DNA of 64,000 bases. Source: Harmothoe impar (taxonomy: Eukaryota > Annelida > Polychaeta > Phyllodocida > Polynoidae). Positions within the stretch are counted from its first letter, which is position 1; each line of letters starts with the position of its first letter. The position numbers were made by a program, and so were the translations under genes. Positions 34,681-48,270 of the stretch are shown here, piece after piece. Below the pieces are notes generated by a model. It was given only the letters and a program-made list of their open reading frames with translations, searched no databases and was not told where the DNA came from. The DNA lies in contig OX381708.1 in the NCBI GenBank assembly GCA_947462335.1, positions 44,271,377 through 44,335,376 on the forward strand, written 5' to 3'.

Positions 34681-34703
34681 CTGACCCCTGACGTTGTTGT
34701 AAC

Positions 34704-34846
34704 CCTTTAATGCTCACTTTAATGGGTTGTGTCCTTCATCGCAATGATGCATTAATGCAACCCTTACTGGGTGGCTGCACCTAGGGTCGGCATGATCGAT
34801 GCACGAAAACACATTAAGAGTAAAGCACTATGTGGCCCCTACAGGG
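34704..34846. mobile_element. PiggyBac-like MITE, 143 bp
   Basis: The left end is GTAACCCTTTAATG and the right end AGGGTTAA (TTAA at 34847-34850), with AAAGCACTATG and GGTCGGCATGAT inside as in 26555-26783. The left TTAA has become GTAA. Confidence 0.55.
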
Positions 34847-34854
34847 TTAAGGAG

Positions 34855-37386
34855 ATCTGTTGATATAACTATTTACGACAAGTAACCCTCTCTGAAAAGA
34901 AAGTTCATAAATTGATCTGCGACTAAATATGTATTTTAGTTCTAAGTGGTACCAATATGTGTACTGCTTCACTTCATAACCAGCAGCTCTGGGAGCGCAT
35001 TCGTTTTCATTTCTCACTTTCCAAACCCATGCCAGCCTTGCAAACCTCTCTGTTTGACATATTATCAACATACATGGGACAAAAACTATATGTTAGACTT
35101 TTGACCCATTTAGCAGATGTGACTCATGCCTTGTATGTATGCTCAGTATACCGACGCCCTGGCCTCAAGTCAGTCTACGACGCGTGGAAAGGACTAGATA
35201 ACATACGCAGCGTCTACTTTGTGGTTCCTATAAATGATAAAAGTCACTCATAGGTGTTCCCCTAAGGACAGGTTAATGGGTAGATTACGTAGGGATATTG
35301 GCAGGTAGCTGTTAGAGGTCCCACGTCTATGTTGGCTGCCATGTATTAAAATGACAGTGACTGATGAGGAGGTGGGGGGGTGGGGCAGTGTTTAGAAAAA
35401 AACACTTCCCTATGGATTGGATATCGATTGCTAAAATCGGTAGTAATGAGGACAAAAAATAGCCTAGATCAAATTTTCAAAGTTTGATAAACAAAAAATG
35501 TCTAGGGTCGGCCCTGTTTTTGCTAGGTAGGGTAAGAATAACGTGGAAAACACCTTTTTTTCTTGGCATGGGCCAATAACTAGCTTCAATGCATTTCTGA
35601 TGGGGATCGTTTAGTGCAGGTGTAATAACATGACTTGCAGTTTTACACTCCCATCACCAGGACACACACAGGTGTGTTCAAGGTGTGTTCCCTGTTTGAT
35701 GGTGTAGCGTCTACTCAGATAGGTCTCCATTGTGTTCAGTGGTGTCCCGGCTTGTGTTCACCTGGGGGAAAGTAATACATGTACCTTTTTTGATAGGTTC
35801 TGAACTGGAAAGGGGACGTTCACAATTAAATGACGTCACCTATTTTGGGACATTATTCAAGGCCCACGAACCCGCTGTCGTTATTAGCCGAATTGGCATT
35901 CATGAATGTATGGCCTTGGTCATTTTTCGTCACCAAACCCTAAGACCCCCCCCCCCCTACCCCTAACCGGCGACGTCATTCACTGAACATTCCCGAAACC
36001 AGAAGGTTAAAAACTATATCCTGAACCATATACCTCCAATAAATGTTGCTGTATTATGTACATCACGTTGCGTGAAGGCTTGGATCTACATTGATAATTG
36101 CGACGATTACAATTTGGGATAAGTACATGTGAAGATGTAATTTGTGTTGATTGAACCAAACACAATGAGGTAGCTTCTTGTATCTACATATTATGCCCCG
36201 TCAAAACAAGTTGCATTATATCAGCTTTGGACATTTGAACGAGAAAGATTCTACCCAACCCGACTCGCTCTAATAGCCCAATGAACGTATGGTTTCTCAT
36301 GTCATCCTTTATGAAAGTCCGGGTACATGGTTCAAACAACCCAGCATGTTAGAAGGAAAACTAACTTTCTATTTTTAGAGGCCTTGCGGTCATTATGGTA
36401 CACATTTCACAATGTCAGGCCCAACCATACAATTTACTCAAATGTTATCCAAACACAAAGCTTAAACTTACATTTAAGCTCGGTGTAGTACAATTGAGTA
36501 AATGCTCAACATCATTCACAGGAAAGTTAAAATCACAGGCCGAGAAGTCTTCAATTACATTGATGAAACCATTAAAAAAAATTAATGTACTATTGCTATG
36601 GTGACCATAGCTATGAATGACCTAGAACGTGACCTTGTCCTGCCTTGTGTACATAGACCTATAGCCCTTCCCTGCTGTGTGCTGTAGGTGTGAGATCATC
36701 CCCTATTCTGTAATGTGGACCATGAATTGCGTGTGACAGATCTGGGAGGCACCATGGCACCATATGACATCCGTGCTTGAGTCAGTCAGTCATTCAGTAT
36801 AGGTCTGGGATCGGTCCATTCTGACCTCCAGGAAACTGGCTATATATGATATATACTATATTAAGGCTACTAGGAGTCCGTGTTGTGCTGATCATAGTGC
36901 AGAGGTATTGCAGGGGAAGAGCAACGAGTGTCATTGAAAAGATTTTATTGGTATTTCCATAGTACTTTGTCTCCGTAAATTGCAGAGAAAGGGGTACTGC
37001 TGAATTGCTGATATACATGTCAATTCATATGGCCATTCATATTTAGGAAAAGGGAAGAGCAGGATAGGAGGAATACAATATGTTAAATTGGATCTGCAAC
37101 TGCCTAGGTATTTGCTGAACGTGTATGGATATCCCCAAAATAGAGTTTAAATGGTCTTTTTTCCCTTGGACAAACAGGCTGAGTTTAGGGATGGTTGATA
37201 CATGTAGTTTGATATGCTAGGAGCCCGGGCTAGAAGTGGCTTCACACTCAGCAGTATAAAATCACTTGTATATACTGTGTGAAAAGACCGTTGATATTTG
37301 ACTGTGGGGAAGAAAAGCATGATGATCTGTCACTAATTTCTCTTAGTCCTAAACGCTGATGCATTGTTTCCTCTTGTCACTTACAG
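34855..37386. other. No gene recognised upstream of the phosphatase exon
   Basis: It holds the second TGACGTCA (35831-35838), an oligo(C) run near 35945, and no supported exon. Confidence 0.35.
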
Positions 37387-37561
37387 TTCGCCCGCCAACA
37401 CCGGGCTGCACCGCACTGTCGGTGAGCTCGCCTTGTGATTGGCTGGACCCCACAAAACCGAATCGATGTTGCTACTGGCGATGGCCAACCCGGGCAGTCC
37501 TTGGGACGTGGTGGGTGCCCACACGGTGGCCGAAGTGCTGCGGCAGGGCAAGAACGACGAG
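37387..37561 (+). CDS. DUSP8/16: MAP-kinase phosphatase (DUSP8/16 type), first coding exon
   Basis: Acceptor TTACAG at 37381-37386 and donor GTGAGA at 37562 bound the exon. An in-frame TGA at 37436-37438 shows that the first part is 5' UTR. Two in-frame ATGs follow. ATG 37466 has a poor context, while ATG 37481 has G at -3 and G at +4 and is preferred. From 37481 the peptide is MANPGSPWDVVGAHTVAEVL then RQGKNDE, joining in phase 0 to the exon at 50438. Together they read as the start of the rhodanese-like (CH2) domain of a dual-specificity phosphatase that dephosphorylates JNK/p38 MAP kinases. The acceptor implies at least one upstream untranslated exon. Coding on its own this exon is not diagnostic; the next one is. 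Confidence 0.72.
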
Positions 37562-37824
37562 GTGAGAAAAGTTATAATCATGTAATGAGGAGAATACACA
37601 GTCATCTAACAGGCTCTTCATTGAAGCAACTCTGTCTGGTGTCGGATGCCCCATGGTTAGAAAGGATGGATAATGGCAAAATAAAACAGGAACGGAAATA
37701 TATTGCTATTATTTTGGGCAAGTGTGTATGGTAAATGCTTCGTTTCCAGAAGAACTGAGGGGTCCTCCAGTGTAAGGAACTCCTTGTGGCAGACTGCTGG
37801 TGGCGAGGGAAGCAGCTCATTGTA

Positions 37825-38765
37825 GAGAATCTTGGGGGTGGTTATGAGTGGAGCGGCTCATTGTAGGGGGTCTTGGTGGCACTTTAGTAGTGGTGAGGGG
37901 AGCAGCTCATTATAGGGAGTCTTGGTAGCAGGCTCAGTGTAGGTAGACTTGATACGGCAGGGGCGGATCCAGGAATTTTGGAAGGGGGGGGGCGTGAAAT
38001 AGGAAATACACTGGGGTATTGAAAAAATTTACATTAAAATATACAGGAAAATAGGGGGAGCATACGCCGGGACGCCCCCGTCTGGATCCGCGCCAGTACG
38101 GGTGAGAAGAGCAGCTCTTAACGGGTGGTGAGGAAAGCAGCTCTTGATGGCAGTGATGGGGGGAAGAGCTCAGTGTAACTAGTCTTGGTGGTAGTGATGA
38201 GGGGAGCAGCTCAGTGTAGGGAGTCTTGGTGGTAGTGATGAGGGGAGAAGTTCAGTGTAGGGAGTCTTGGTGGTAGTGGTGAGGAGAGTCTTGGTGGTAG
38301 TGATGAGGGGAGCAGCTCAGTGTAGGGAGTCTTGGTGGTAGTGATGAGGGGAGAAGTTCAGTGTAGGGAGTCTTGGTGGTAGTGGTGAGGAGAGTATTGG
38401 TGGTAGTGATGAGGGGAGCAGCTCACAGTAGGGAGTCTTGGTGGTAGTGATGAGGGAAGCAGCTCAGTGTAGAGTCTTGGTGGTAGTGATGAGGGAAGCA
38501 GCTCAGTGTAGGGAGTCTTGGTGGTAGTGGTGAGGGAAGCAGCTCAGTGTAGGGAGTCTTGGTGGTAGTGATGAGGGGAGTCTTGGTGGTAGTGATGAGG
38601 GGAGCAGCTCAGAGCAGGGAGTCTTGGTGGTAGTAATGAGGGAAGCAGCTCAGTGTAGAGAGTCTTGGTGGTAGTGGTGGAGGGAGTCTTGGTGGTAGTG
38701 GTGAGGGGAGCAGTTAGGTGTAGGGAGTCTTGGTGGTGGTATGAGGGGAGCAGCTCGGTATGAGG
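37825..38765 (+). repeat. 41-bp minisatellite in the phosphatase intron
   Basis: The imperfect unit is GAGTCTTGGTGGTAGTGATG followed by AGGGGAGCAGCTCAGTGTAGG, about 41 bp, with shorter variants that skip the AGCAGCTC part. Roughly twenty units are present, interrupted at 37961-38094 by a MITE. Long frames on the minus strand are produced by the repeat. Confidence 0.85.
37959..38094. mobile_element. GGATCC-type MITE inserted in the minisatellite
   Basis: Inverted ends CAGGGGCGGATCCAG and, on the complement of the right, CTGGCGCGGATCCAG. TACGG occurs on both sides as a possible target duplication. Relatives are a degraded copy at 50616-50722 and a single end at 55848-55894. Confidence 0.65.
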
Positions 38766-39029
38766 AGCGTCTTGTTGGCAGGTTGTTGAGGAGCAGCTCT
38801 GCGCTGAGTGGCCCAGTGACCGTGGCGGCCTGGTCACCTGTTCCGACGTGCTCGTCCATCATACCGCGTCCATTGAGCAGCTCAGAGCAGCTCATCATAA
38901 CCGGCCCCATGCACCATGATCTATTGCTCAGGAGGACATTAGGGTGTGGAGCGGCCTGCATTATAGGGGGCGGGGGGAGGGGGGCAGGCAAGCATGCAAC
39001 CAAGACCAGTAAGGAAACTCACCAATGGT

Positions 39030-42000
39030 ACTGAGTGATTAGCTTGTGAGCGATTTGTTGTTAACATGGCTGAGGAGAAGGCCCCCTGACGTGAATGGTA
39101 ATTTTGTAACGGCGCTGAATGATGGATAGAGTCAGGCTTTGAATTAGTCATTTTGTCTGGCTTATTTTTTTTGGGGGGGGGGGGGGGGGGAGTAAGATAA
39201 AAACTGGACACTTTGTATTCTAGTCCATCTCCCGTGTTGCCCTGTATGTCCAGTCATCTTTGATTTTGATTTTGATCTAGAGCTCGCCCGCCTGTGTCAT
39301 ATAGTGCACTGGGATAAACATCTCCTTTAATGGTTATATCAAGGAAGGCGTATCTGTATCATGTTTGGATTAGCATCGCCACCCCCACCCCGGACCTCTG
39401 CGCTCCCGCCCCTACCAACCCAACTAAACAGAAACCAGACTCTCTGAAGTTTATTTAGTTGCCACCGACGCTACCAGACGGCGCCACTAGCGCAATGCTC
39501 GATCCGCACCACTACCACAGTCCATGGATCCAATGGATCCCAATGGGTTGAGATAATGGAAGGGGGGAGGGGGTGGGTGCAGGAATTTACAACCTCAGTG
39601 TAATTGATCCATTGTAATGGAACAGCAATTTGTGGCATGGTGGATTAGGGTATTAACATTGAAGGAAGGGAAGGGGAGTTGTAAATTGGAATTACCACTG
39701 ACATCATATTGTTTCTTCTTTGCATTATTCCCTTTTATATCGAGGAATGCGTATCTCTCTATCTAAGTCTTGTGGCAGCTTAGGTACAACGTCTCATAAA
39801 AATCCATACAAGCTGTTGGCAGATTATAATCCGAATTGAAATTGTGCATCGTACTTAAAATGGGTCCCGTATTTGTCAATTAAACGGCGAGAGCCATGCG
39901 ATGTATTTTGATAAAAGCAGGAAGACCGCACAGGCTAAGTTGAACCTTTGCTAATAACAAATGTGTACTTTTAAATAGTACGTATTTTTCTACATGTTCA
40001 AACAAACTATTCTTTGGTGAGTAAATATGTATTTTGAAACATGGTGGAACATGACATGAAATCGGAAATAGGTCTATCTTACATTCCCGACCGGGTATTC
40101 TTTTTTACTTCTTTAATATAGGAACAGCAATTTAAGTGGGTTCCTCGCAGATTTTACCCTCAATTCTCGCCATATATGAGTAGTGTGTGTCAGGAATCAG
40201 TGGCGGTAAAAATGATGAGACGGTTTGAGGGTTTGTAAGAAGGAACAGCTTCACCGATGTGGGGAGCAGCATGTTTGTGTGTGAGTGGGGGGGGGGGGGG
40301 GGGGTAGGCGTGGGGATGGGTGGGAGATTGTGTAAAAATCTCCAAATTCCAATCAAATGCACTTATACACAAATATGCTCATGCACACACACACCAGATA
40401 TTGGTCACACACCCCGACAGCTGCTGAGTCCACCGTTACAGTTGGAATTCTGAATGGTTTGCCAACCATACACCTTATAAAACTGGTCCGGAAATCGAGC
40501 CACTCATGCGAGTCTCATGCAAGTAATTGTATATGTCTAGAAGTCAAACCGAGACAATCTGTAGTGTTTCCAAGCTCTGAAACATGCTGGAAAAAGCATG
40601 ATGCCCAGTTAGTGGCAAAAATCGTGAGTTCCTGCATAAATCTGTGAGAGTGTATGTGAGGGTGGGGGAGGGGTCGGGGGGGGGGGGGTAGAGAAAGGAA
40701 TAGGGGCATTGAGTGAAGACGGCGGCCCGAGCAGCCAGCCGGACAATCGGATCAGCAGCCGGCGTCTTCAGCCTTCTGACAGCCTGCTGACTCACCACCC
40801 CCAAAACGTCTTATTCGGATTAATGAGAACATTAAGAAATGAAACCTGGGTAGGGGGCAAGGGGGAGGGGAGAGGGATAGCGTCTTGGGAGATGGTGGAA
40901 AATAGGGAATCTGAGGCGGACAGGTGGCAGCGGAAGCACGTGCTTATGCTGGGGAATGCTGGGAGTGACCTACATTATGACCGGAAGTGCTCAGCCCTCC
41001 CACAAGGTGGCGCCACTATCGGTTATAGGCCACGCCGCCAGGGGTCGGGGCGGCGTGGAGAAAACAGTATGTTTTGTTTGTGCTCTCAATGGTGAATACA
41101 TACTTTGAAACTGGAGAATGGAAAAGTATAGAAAACTTGAGAAATAAAAAGAAAATCTGGGAACAACAGGGAAAATGTGGAAAAAGCACTAACCCACAAC
41201 TGTTCTTCTAAATGTTATTCCACATCACAGGTTTTCGTGAGAAGACCCATCATGGTTTCACATTTCTTTCGTGCCTCGTGGTTTTGCTCCAAATCCCTAC
41301 ACATCCATACACACAATACAAAAGCCGCCGTCTGCCTGTGATGCACAAAGGAGTTTTCTGTAAATAAACTGGCGACAGATTGTAGATGCGTGTGAGTGAG
41401 ACAGCAATTCAGTTATTAAAAGAGCTTCTTCATCCAAACTTCCAAAATGACTCCCATACTTTACAAGAATAACTCATAAAACAAACAACAGTGAATTACT
41501 ATCTTGGTTCATTTATATCCAGTAGACGTTACTCCATAGCGCATAGAGTAAGGTATCGTTCCAGTCAAATAAAATGTGCTTAACCTGGTCCCCACCGGAT
41601 GGAAAGCCTGGGAACCAGGTTATTTACTGATGGCACGATGCTTTTAGATAATGCACTATGTCATTTCGTCAGCATATAAAGATCTTTCAGATATCAAATC
41701 TATAGATTATCCCTGTTGGCCGATTAGACCACAAAGGGCATCTAATGTGGCTTTCTAAAACAGGAGACCCTGTAGAGGTCTATATCATAAGGGTAGGGAG
41801 TTGCATCGAAAATTATTTATTTACCCAAGATAATATATATTTAGTGGTGCTGGGAGAGGGGATGTGTACAAATGCAATGCAAAAATCAGAATAATGATAT
41901 CTTTAGTAGTAAACGTTTGAGAGGGGTGGGAAGTTGAAAAAGTTGTGAAATTATTACCCCTGCTGCTCTATATATAGCCTTTGAGGCCGGTGGCACTCAT

Positions 42001-43935
42001 ACTCAGTGCATGGTGGGGCCTTCAGTGTAGTGAGTGATCACTCTGCGTGCAGCAGGACACACAGAGACAGAAAAATCCATGGTTTTAAACCTGCAATATA
42101 TCTCTAATTATACAGATTAGACACGCAATTCCTTCACCGTTACAATGTCTAATCCAATATCTTCCCATGGATACACTTTCTATAACAATGCTATAAGGTA
42201 TTTATCACTTTATAATGACCTTTACTATAGTCAATTTCCGGGAGAGATATGAATAATTATGTCAAATTTCAAAAATGCATGATATTTATGAATATTGTTT
42301 CTTTCAAATTACAAAATACCATTTTTGATATAAATGAACTCTCTTAGTCATGTGCCACTTAGAGGTTTGGTTTCCATCATATCTCCTAAACCAATAGACA
42401 TATAAAAAATGGTATCAGCTAGAAATATGCCCCAATATGTAAAGAATAACTCTACTGAAACAGATTTTAAGAGATAAGTATAGCCTCTCCCGGAAATATC
42501 AATAACTGAGTTGTGCAGGCAGCTCCATACACTGTACAGTAGGTGCCATGCGAGGCCTACCCATACAGTGCATACGCTGGGGACAAGCAGCGCCGACTGG
42601 AGTGAACACCCTAATAAGGGTTCATAGTGTTACCTGAACTTGATAAATTAGAATGGCCGTATGTTATGCGCCGGTGCTAAGACCAGAGACCTCTGTATAG
42701 GTATCTGCTCACACTAAGTCGGCGTCTTCTTGTGGCTGCCTTCTGTCTTGGAGTTGCCTTTGCCTCCAGTTATAATGGTTCACGAATCACCCACCAGGTG
42801 TCAGTGCGGGGTGCGCCTACATGCATGCATTAAGCAAGTCACTGAAGTTAGTTGCCATCAAGCAGACATAGATTGTGTGGTGCTAAATTGTGTCTATTTA
42901 AAAGAGATCTTGGCATATATTGGTTGCGATAATAATTTATCAGAGATCATCTCTTTATCAATTTAGAATGAACTACCATCATGGTCCATGGACATGGATA
43001 TTTAACCGTCCCGACTAGCAGTGACTGCCCTCGGCACTTGTACAAGACATGCGCTTATTCAAGGTCTATGGTCAATGCTTAAGCTATATTTCAAGACTAC
43101 CTACCCCAGCACTTATCCAAGACCTCCGCCTTTTGAATCAGACCCCGGCGCTTAATCGAGACGGCATGGTATTAAAATGTGCAATGTTAATGTTTACATA
43201 AACCTAAAGACCATATATCTGTTGCCATAACAATCACCGAAGAGAAATTGATGCAGAAAAAAGGGAAGAGCAGAATACTTGGAGGGGGGAGGGGTACTAA
43301 CACTTGTTTGATGGGGACTATCACCAGCGGGTGTATTTTTCTCAGGTCCTTTAATACGGTGGTTGTAATAATATACTGGGGCTCTGTGTTATTTATTTTC
43401 CGATTCTGTAAATCTCAGGTTGTTGACAGAGCAGAGGATATGAGTGATGATTGGCAGACTGAGTAAACATGGTATTAAATGGGCGGGTCGGGGAATACAG
43501 ACATCTACCCCAACCCACACACCTAAGGCTAAGTATTATAACAGACTCTCCTTTCTTCTATTCCCTAAAACAAAGCTATGTCTATATAGTCCGAAAGTAA
43601 AGGTTTAACCTTGAGTTTATATATTTGAAAAAAAAGCTCCTTTGTCTGCAAGAATATCTGTGAGACAAAACACTAAAATGCTGAACAATCATGATTAAAT
43701 GCGAGACAACGGGAATATAAATGCCTGTAAATACAGACAGTCCCGTCCCAATGGTTATCAGTTGATCTAACTCCCGACGACCGAGGACGCCGAGGACGCC
43801 TGCACCTAATTAGCACCAGATTATTATCAACTCTGTGTTTGTTCTAGACACCTGATACCATGGGAAGGGGCTGACAGGGGATGGGGCTCACTACTCCTAC
43901 AGGCTGCAGGGTAAAGGTCAAACAACTTTACCATA
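39030..43935. other. Intronic stretch without recognised exons
   Basis: It holds oligo(G) runs at about 39172-39190, 40287-40302 and 40678. A CpG-rich patch at 40720-41055 has an inverted pair TGAAGACGGCGGC / GCCGGCGTCTTCA and a CACGTG word near 40938. No coding exon is supported. Confidence 0.4.
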
Positions 43936-44279
43936 TTATAAACTTAAGGCATGCATTTTGCAATAATTGATTTCAACTTTAGGTATATTTATGCACATTA
44001 AACCAAATTATTCCAATTATGATGTATGATTTTTTTTAAAGTAGTCCAAGTGCCAAAGTCCCTTTTTCCCCTAACCACCCATTATCCTGTATTTTATTGA
44101 TTACACAGATGCACATGACAGCTTAGTTATTCAGAGTATGGTATAGGATATATATCTGGGGTTCTGTCCAGATAGTCCAGGTGCAAATTTACTTATGTAG
44201 CCTAACCACAATGTATTTTATTAATCCTTAAACAGCCCAGAGATTGTAGTTTTATAGGATTAGGCCAAATTTAAAAAAA

Positions 44280-44640
44280 AGAGTAGTCCAGGTGCCAGAG
44301 TCCCTTTTCTAGCCTAAATATATCTTGGGTTCTGATCAGATAGTCCAGGTGCTAAAGTCCCTTTTCTAGCCTGAATATATCTTGGGCTCTGTCCAGATAG
44401 TCCAGGTGCCAAAGTCCCTTTTCTAGCCTAAATATATCTTGGGTTCTGTCCAGATAGTCCAGGTGCCAAAGTTCTTCTTTTAGCCAAGCCACAATATATT
44501 TTATTAATTCTGGGAGGGCCTAAAGATTGTAGTTTTGTAGGATTAGGCCAAATTTTAACAAACAGAATAGTCCAGGTGCCAAAGTCCTTATTTTAGCCTC
44601 AGCACCATATATTTTATTAAATCTTTAGATGCACATTAAT
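44280..44640 (+). repeat. Tandem repeats of the TAGTCCAGGTGCCAAAGTCC unit
   Basis: Units of about 60 bp reading CCAGATAGTCCAGGTGCCAA plus CCTTTTCTAGCCTAAATATA-type sequence repeat three to four times inside the left foldback arm. Confidence 0.75.
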
Positions 44641-44959
44641 TAACGTAAAATCTTCATTGGGGGGCCCAGGGGGCCCAATTCAACCAACCTTAAGTATCGG
44701 CTTTTATGCATGATGTATCATATATACATGCTTATATTGGATTGTATAGAAAAGAGTCCCATTTACTTATGGTAGGGGGGGGGGCTAGGCCCCTCTTCCC
44801 CCACTTTTCCCTTTGCGGGAGAGGTAAGGATTTGAAATTGATTGTATTGTTTTGCAGGGTTTGACAAGTTTTGGGGGGCCCAAACATATTCAGGCCCCCC
44901 CTTCCTCAGTGATTGGGGGGGCCTGGGCCCCCCTGGCCCCCCTTTTTCCTATGCCACTG

Positions 44960-46735
44960 ATTGAGTAAGCGAGGCCAAACGAGGGTTTAGATAGTTAAAA
45001 ATTGGGTAAGAGAGGCCAAATGAGCTAAAAATGGGGTGGGAGAGGCGGAACAAGGGGTTAGATAGCTGAAAATGGGGTGGGCGAGGCCAAAAGAGGGGTC
45101 ATATAGCTCGAAATTGGGTAGGAGAGCCCAAATGAGACGTCAGAAAGCTAAAAATGGGGTAAGCGAGGCCAACTGAGGGGTCAGATAGTTAAAAATTGGG
45201 TATGCCAGCCCAAATGAGGAGTCAGGTAGCTAAAAATAGGGTGGGAGAGGCCAAACAAGGGCCTGATGAATCCAGTGATGGCTATATGAGCCCAAATAAG
45301 GGCCTCATGACTCCACCAATGACTGCACGAGCCCAAACAAGGGCCTCATGACCCCAGCGAGGGTTGTATGAGCCCATACAAGGGCCTGGTAAATTAAGGG
45401 ATCCACGACCTCTCATCTGGCCTTGCCCATCCTATTTGACCCCTCATTTGGCCTCCCCATCCCATACTTAGCTATCTGACCCCTCATTTTGCCTCACCCA
45501 CCCATTTTTGCCTCTCTTACCCAATTCGTAGCTATATGACCCCTCATTTGCTATCTGATCCTTTGCTTGGCCGCTCTCCTCCCTTTTTTTTTTAGCTATC
45601 TGACCCATTGTCAGGCCTTGCTCACTCCATTCTTAGCTATCTGAACCCTTGTTTGGAGTAACCCACACTATTTTTTCGGTATCTTATCCCTCGTTTGGCC
45701 TCTCCCAACCCATATTCAGCTATCTGACCCTTCGTTTGGCCTCTCCCACCACTTTTTAAGCTCTCTGACCCGTCATTTGTCCTCTCTTACCATATTCTTA
45801 GCTATATAACCCTTCATTTGGAGTGGTCATTGATCCCTCAATTCAGTCACCAGGCCCTTGTATGTGCTCTCACAGCTGTCACTTGGTTCATCAGGCCCTT
45901 GTATGGGCTTGCTGAGCCATCACTAGGGTCATTGGGCCCTTGTATGAGCTCGCAGATCCCTCAATTCAGAGTTGGGCCTCTTGATCCCAGTGATGGCTAT
46001 ACGAACCCAAACAAGGGCCTCATGACCCCACTGGTGACTGTACAAGCCAAAACAAGGGCCTGTCCTGATGACCCCGGCCAGGGGAGCACGAGCCCATACA
46101 AGGGCCTGATGACCCCAGCGAGGGCTGTAAGAGCCCATACGAGGGCCCGGTGACTAAATTAAGGGATTAATGACCTCTCGTCTGGCCTTGCCCATCTAAG
46201 TTAAACTATTCGACCCCTCATTTGGCCTCCCCATCCCATATTGAGCTATCTGACCCCTCGTTTGACCTCTCCCATCCCATATTTAGCTATCTGATCCTTT
46301 GCTTGGCCGCTCTCCTCCCTTTTTTTAGCTATCTGACCCATCGTCAGGCCTTGCTCACTCCATTCTTAGCTATCTGAACCCTTGTTTGGAGTAGCCCACC
46401 CTATTTTTCAGTATCTGATCCCTCGTTTGACCTCTCCCACCCCATATTTAGCTATCTGACCCTTGTTTGGCCTCTCCCACCCCTTTTTAGGCTATCTTAC
46501 CCGTTGTTTGGCCTCTTTTACCCTATTCTTAGCTTTATAACCCTTCATTTGTCCTCTCCCACCCATTTCTGGAGGTCAAACGACGGGTCATATAGCTAAG
46601 AATCGGGTAAAGGAGGCCAAAATGGGGTGGGCGAGGCCAAATGAGGGGTCAAATAGCTAAATTTGTGATGGGGAGGCCAAATGAGGGGTCAAATAGCTAA
46701 AACTAGGATGGGCAAGGCCAGGCGAGAGGTCAGTG
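44960..46735. repeat. ~45-bp AGGCCAAATGAGGGGTC arrays in both orientations
   Basis: GAGAGGCCAAATGAGGGGTC / AGATAGCTAAAAATGGGGTG units run forward at 44965-45255 and 46565-46735. Their complements (CTATCTGACCCCTCATTTGG) run at about 45415-45830 and 46190-46560. Blocks of the 42-bp CATCAGGCCCTTG repeat are interleaved at 45255-45390 (inverse), 45835-45970 (forward) and 45975-46150 (inverse). Confidence 0.8.
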
Positions 46736-46739
46736 ATCC

Positions 46740-48270
46740 TTCAATTCAGTCACCAGGCCCTTGTATGGGCTCTCACAGCTGTCATTTGGTTCATCGGGCC
46801 CTTGTATGGGCTCGCACAGCCATCGCTAGGGTTGTTGGGCTCTCAGATGGGCTCATACAGCCATCTCTGGGGTCGTAAGGTCCTTGTTTGGGCTCGCACA
46901 CACCTCGCTGGGGTCATCAGGCCCTTGTATGGGCTCGTACAGCCCTGGCTAGGTTCACCAGGCCCTTGTTTGGGCTCGTACAACCCTCGCTGGGGTCACC
47001 AGGCCCTTGTTTGGGCTTGCACAGCCATCGCTGGGGTCCTCAGGCCCTTCTATGGGCTTGTACAAACCTCGCTGGGGTCACCAGGCCCTTGTTTGGGCTC
47101 GTACACCCCTCGCTGGGGTCATCAGGCCCTTGTTTGGGCTTGCACAGCCATCGCTAGGGTCATCAGTCCCTTGTATGGGCTCGCGCAATCCTGGCTAGGT
47201 TCACGAGGCCCTCCTTCGGGCTCGTACAGCCATCGCTGGGGTCATCCGGCCCTTGTTTGGGCTCGTACACCCCTCGCTGGGGTCATCAGGCCCTTGTTTG
47301 GGCTTGCACAGCCATCGCTAGGGTCATCAGTCCCTTGTATGGGCTCGCGCAATCCTGGCTAGGTTCACGAGGCCCTCCTTCGGGCTCGTACAGCCATCGC
47401 TGGGGTCATCCGGCCCTTGTTTGGGCTTGCCCACCCCTCACTAGGGTCCCCAGGCCCTAGTATGGGCTCGCACAGCCATCACTAGGGTCGTTGGGCTCTT
47501 ATATGGGCTCATACAGCCATCGCTGGGGTCGTAAGGTCCTTGTTTGGGCTCGCACACCCCTAGCTGGGGTCATCAGGCCCTTCTATGGGCTTGTACAGCC
47601 ATCGCTGCGATCATCAGGCCCTTGTTTGGGCTCGTACAACCCTCGCTGGAGTCACCAGGCCCTTGTTTGGGCTCTCACAGCCATCGCTGGGGTCATCAGG
47701 CCATCGTATGGGCTCGCACAATCCTGGCTAGGTTCACCAGGCCCTCCTACAGGTTTGTACAGCCATTGCTGGGGTCATCAGGCCCTTGCTTGGGCTCGCA
47801 CAACCCCCACTGGGGTCATCAGGCCCTTGTTTGGGCTTGCACACCCCTCACTGGGGTCATCAGGCCCTTTTTGTTGGGCTTGCACAGCCATCACTGGGGT
47901 CATAGGGCCATTGTTTGGGCTTGCATACCCCTTGCTGGGTTCATCAGTATGGGCTTGTACAGCCATCGCTGGGTCATCAGGCCCTTGTTTGGGCTCGCAT
48001 AGCCATCACTGGGGTCATTAGGCCCTTGTTTGGGCTTGCCCACCCCTCACTTGGGTCACCAGGCCCTTGTTTGGGCTCGCATACCCCTTGCTGGGTTCAC
48101 CAGGCCCTAGTATGAGCTTGTACACACCTCACTGGGGTCATAAGGCCCTTGTTTGGCCTCGCATACCCCTTGCTGCGTTCATCAGGCCCTAGTATGAGCT
48201 TGTACAGCCATCGCTGAGTCATCAGGCCCTTGTTTGGGACAGCACAGCCATCACTGGGGTCCCCACATCC
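46740..48270 (+). repeat. ~42-bp minisatellite, about 36 units
   Basis: The unit is GGGGTCATCAGGCCCTTGTT followed by TGGGCTCGTACAGCCATCGCT, about 42 bp. Because 42 is a multiple of three, several frames stay open and give 60-209-codon frames of repeated GSSGPCLG/HRWGHQALVWA peptides. Nothing suggests that they are translated. Confidence 0.85.

Noticed and set aside
46733..48115. Several frames of 60-209 codons rich in Trp, Leu and Gly
   Set aside because: They are translations of the 42-bp minisatellite in different frames, without start context, signal or domain.
46740..48240. Many CCTGATGACC words (complement of GGTCATCAGG), similar to the hammerhead CTGATGA
   Set aside because: No GAAA segment or stem II follows; they are part of the 42-bp unit.
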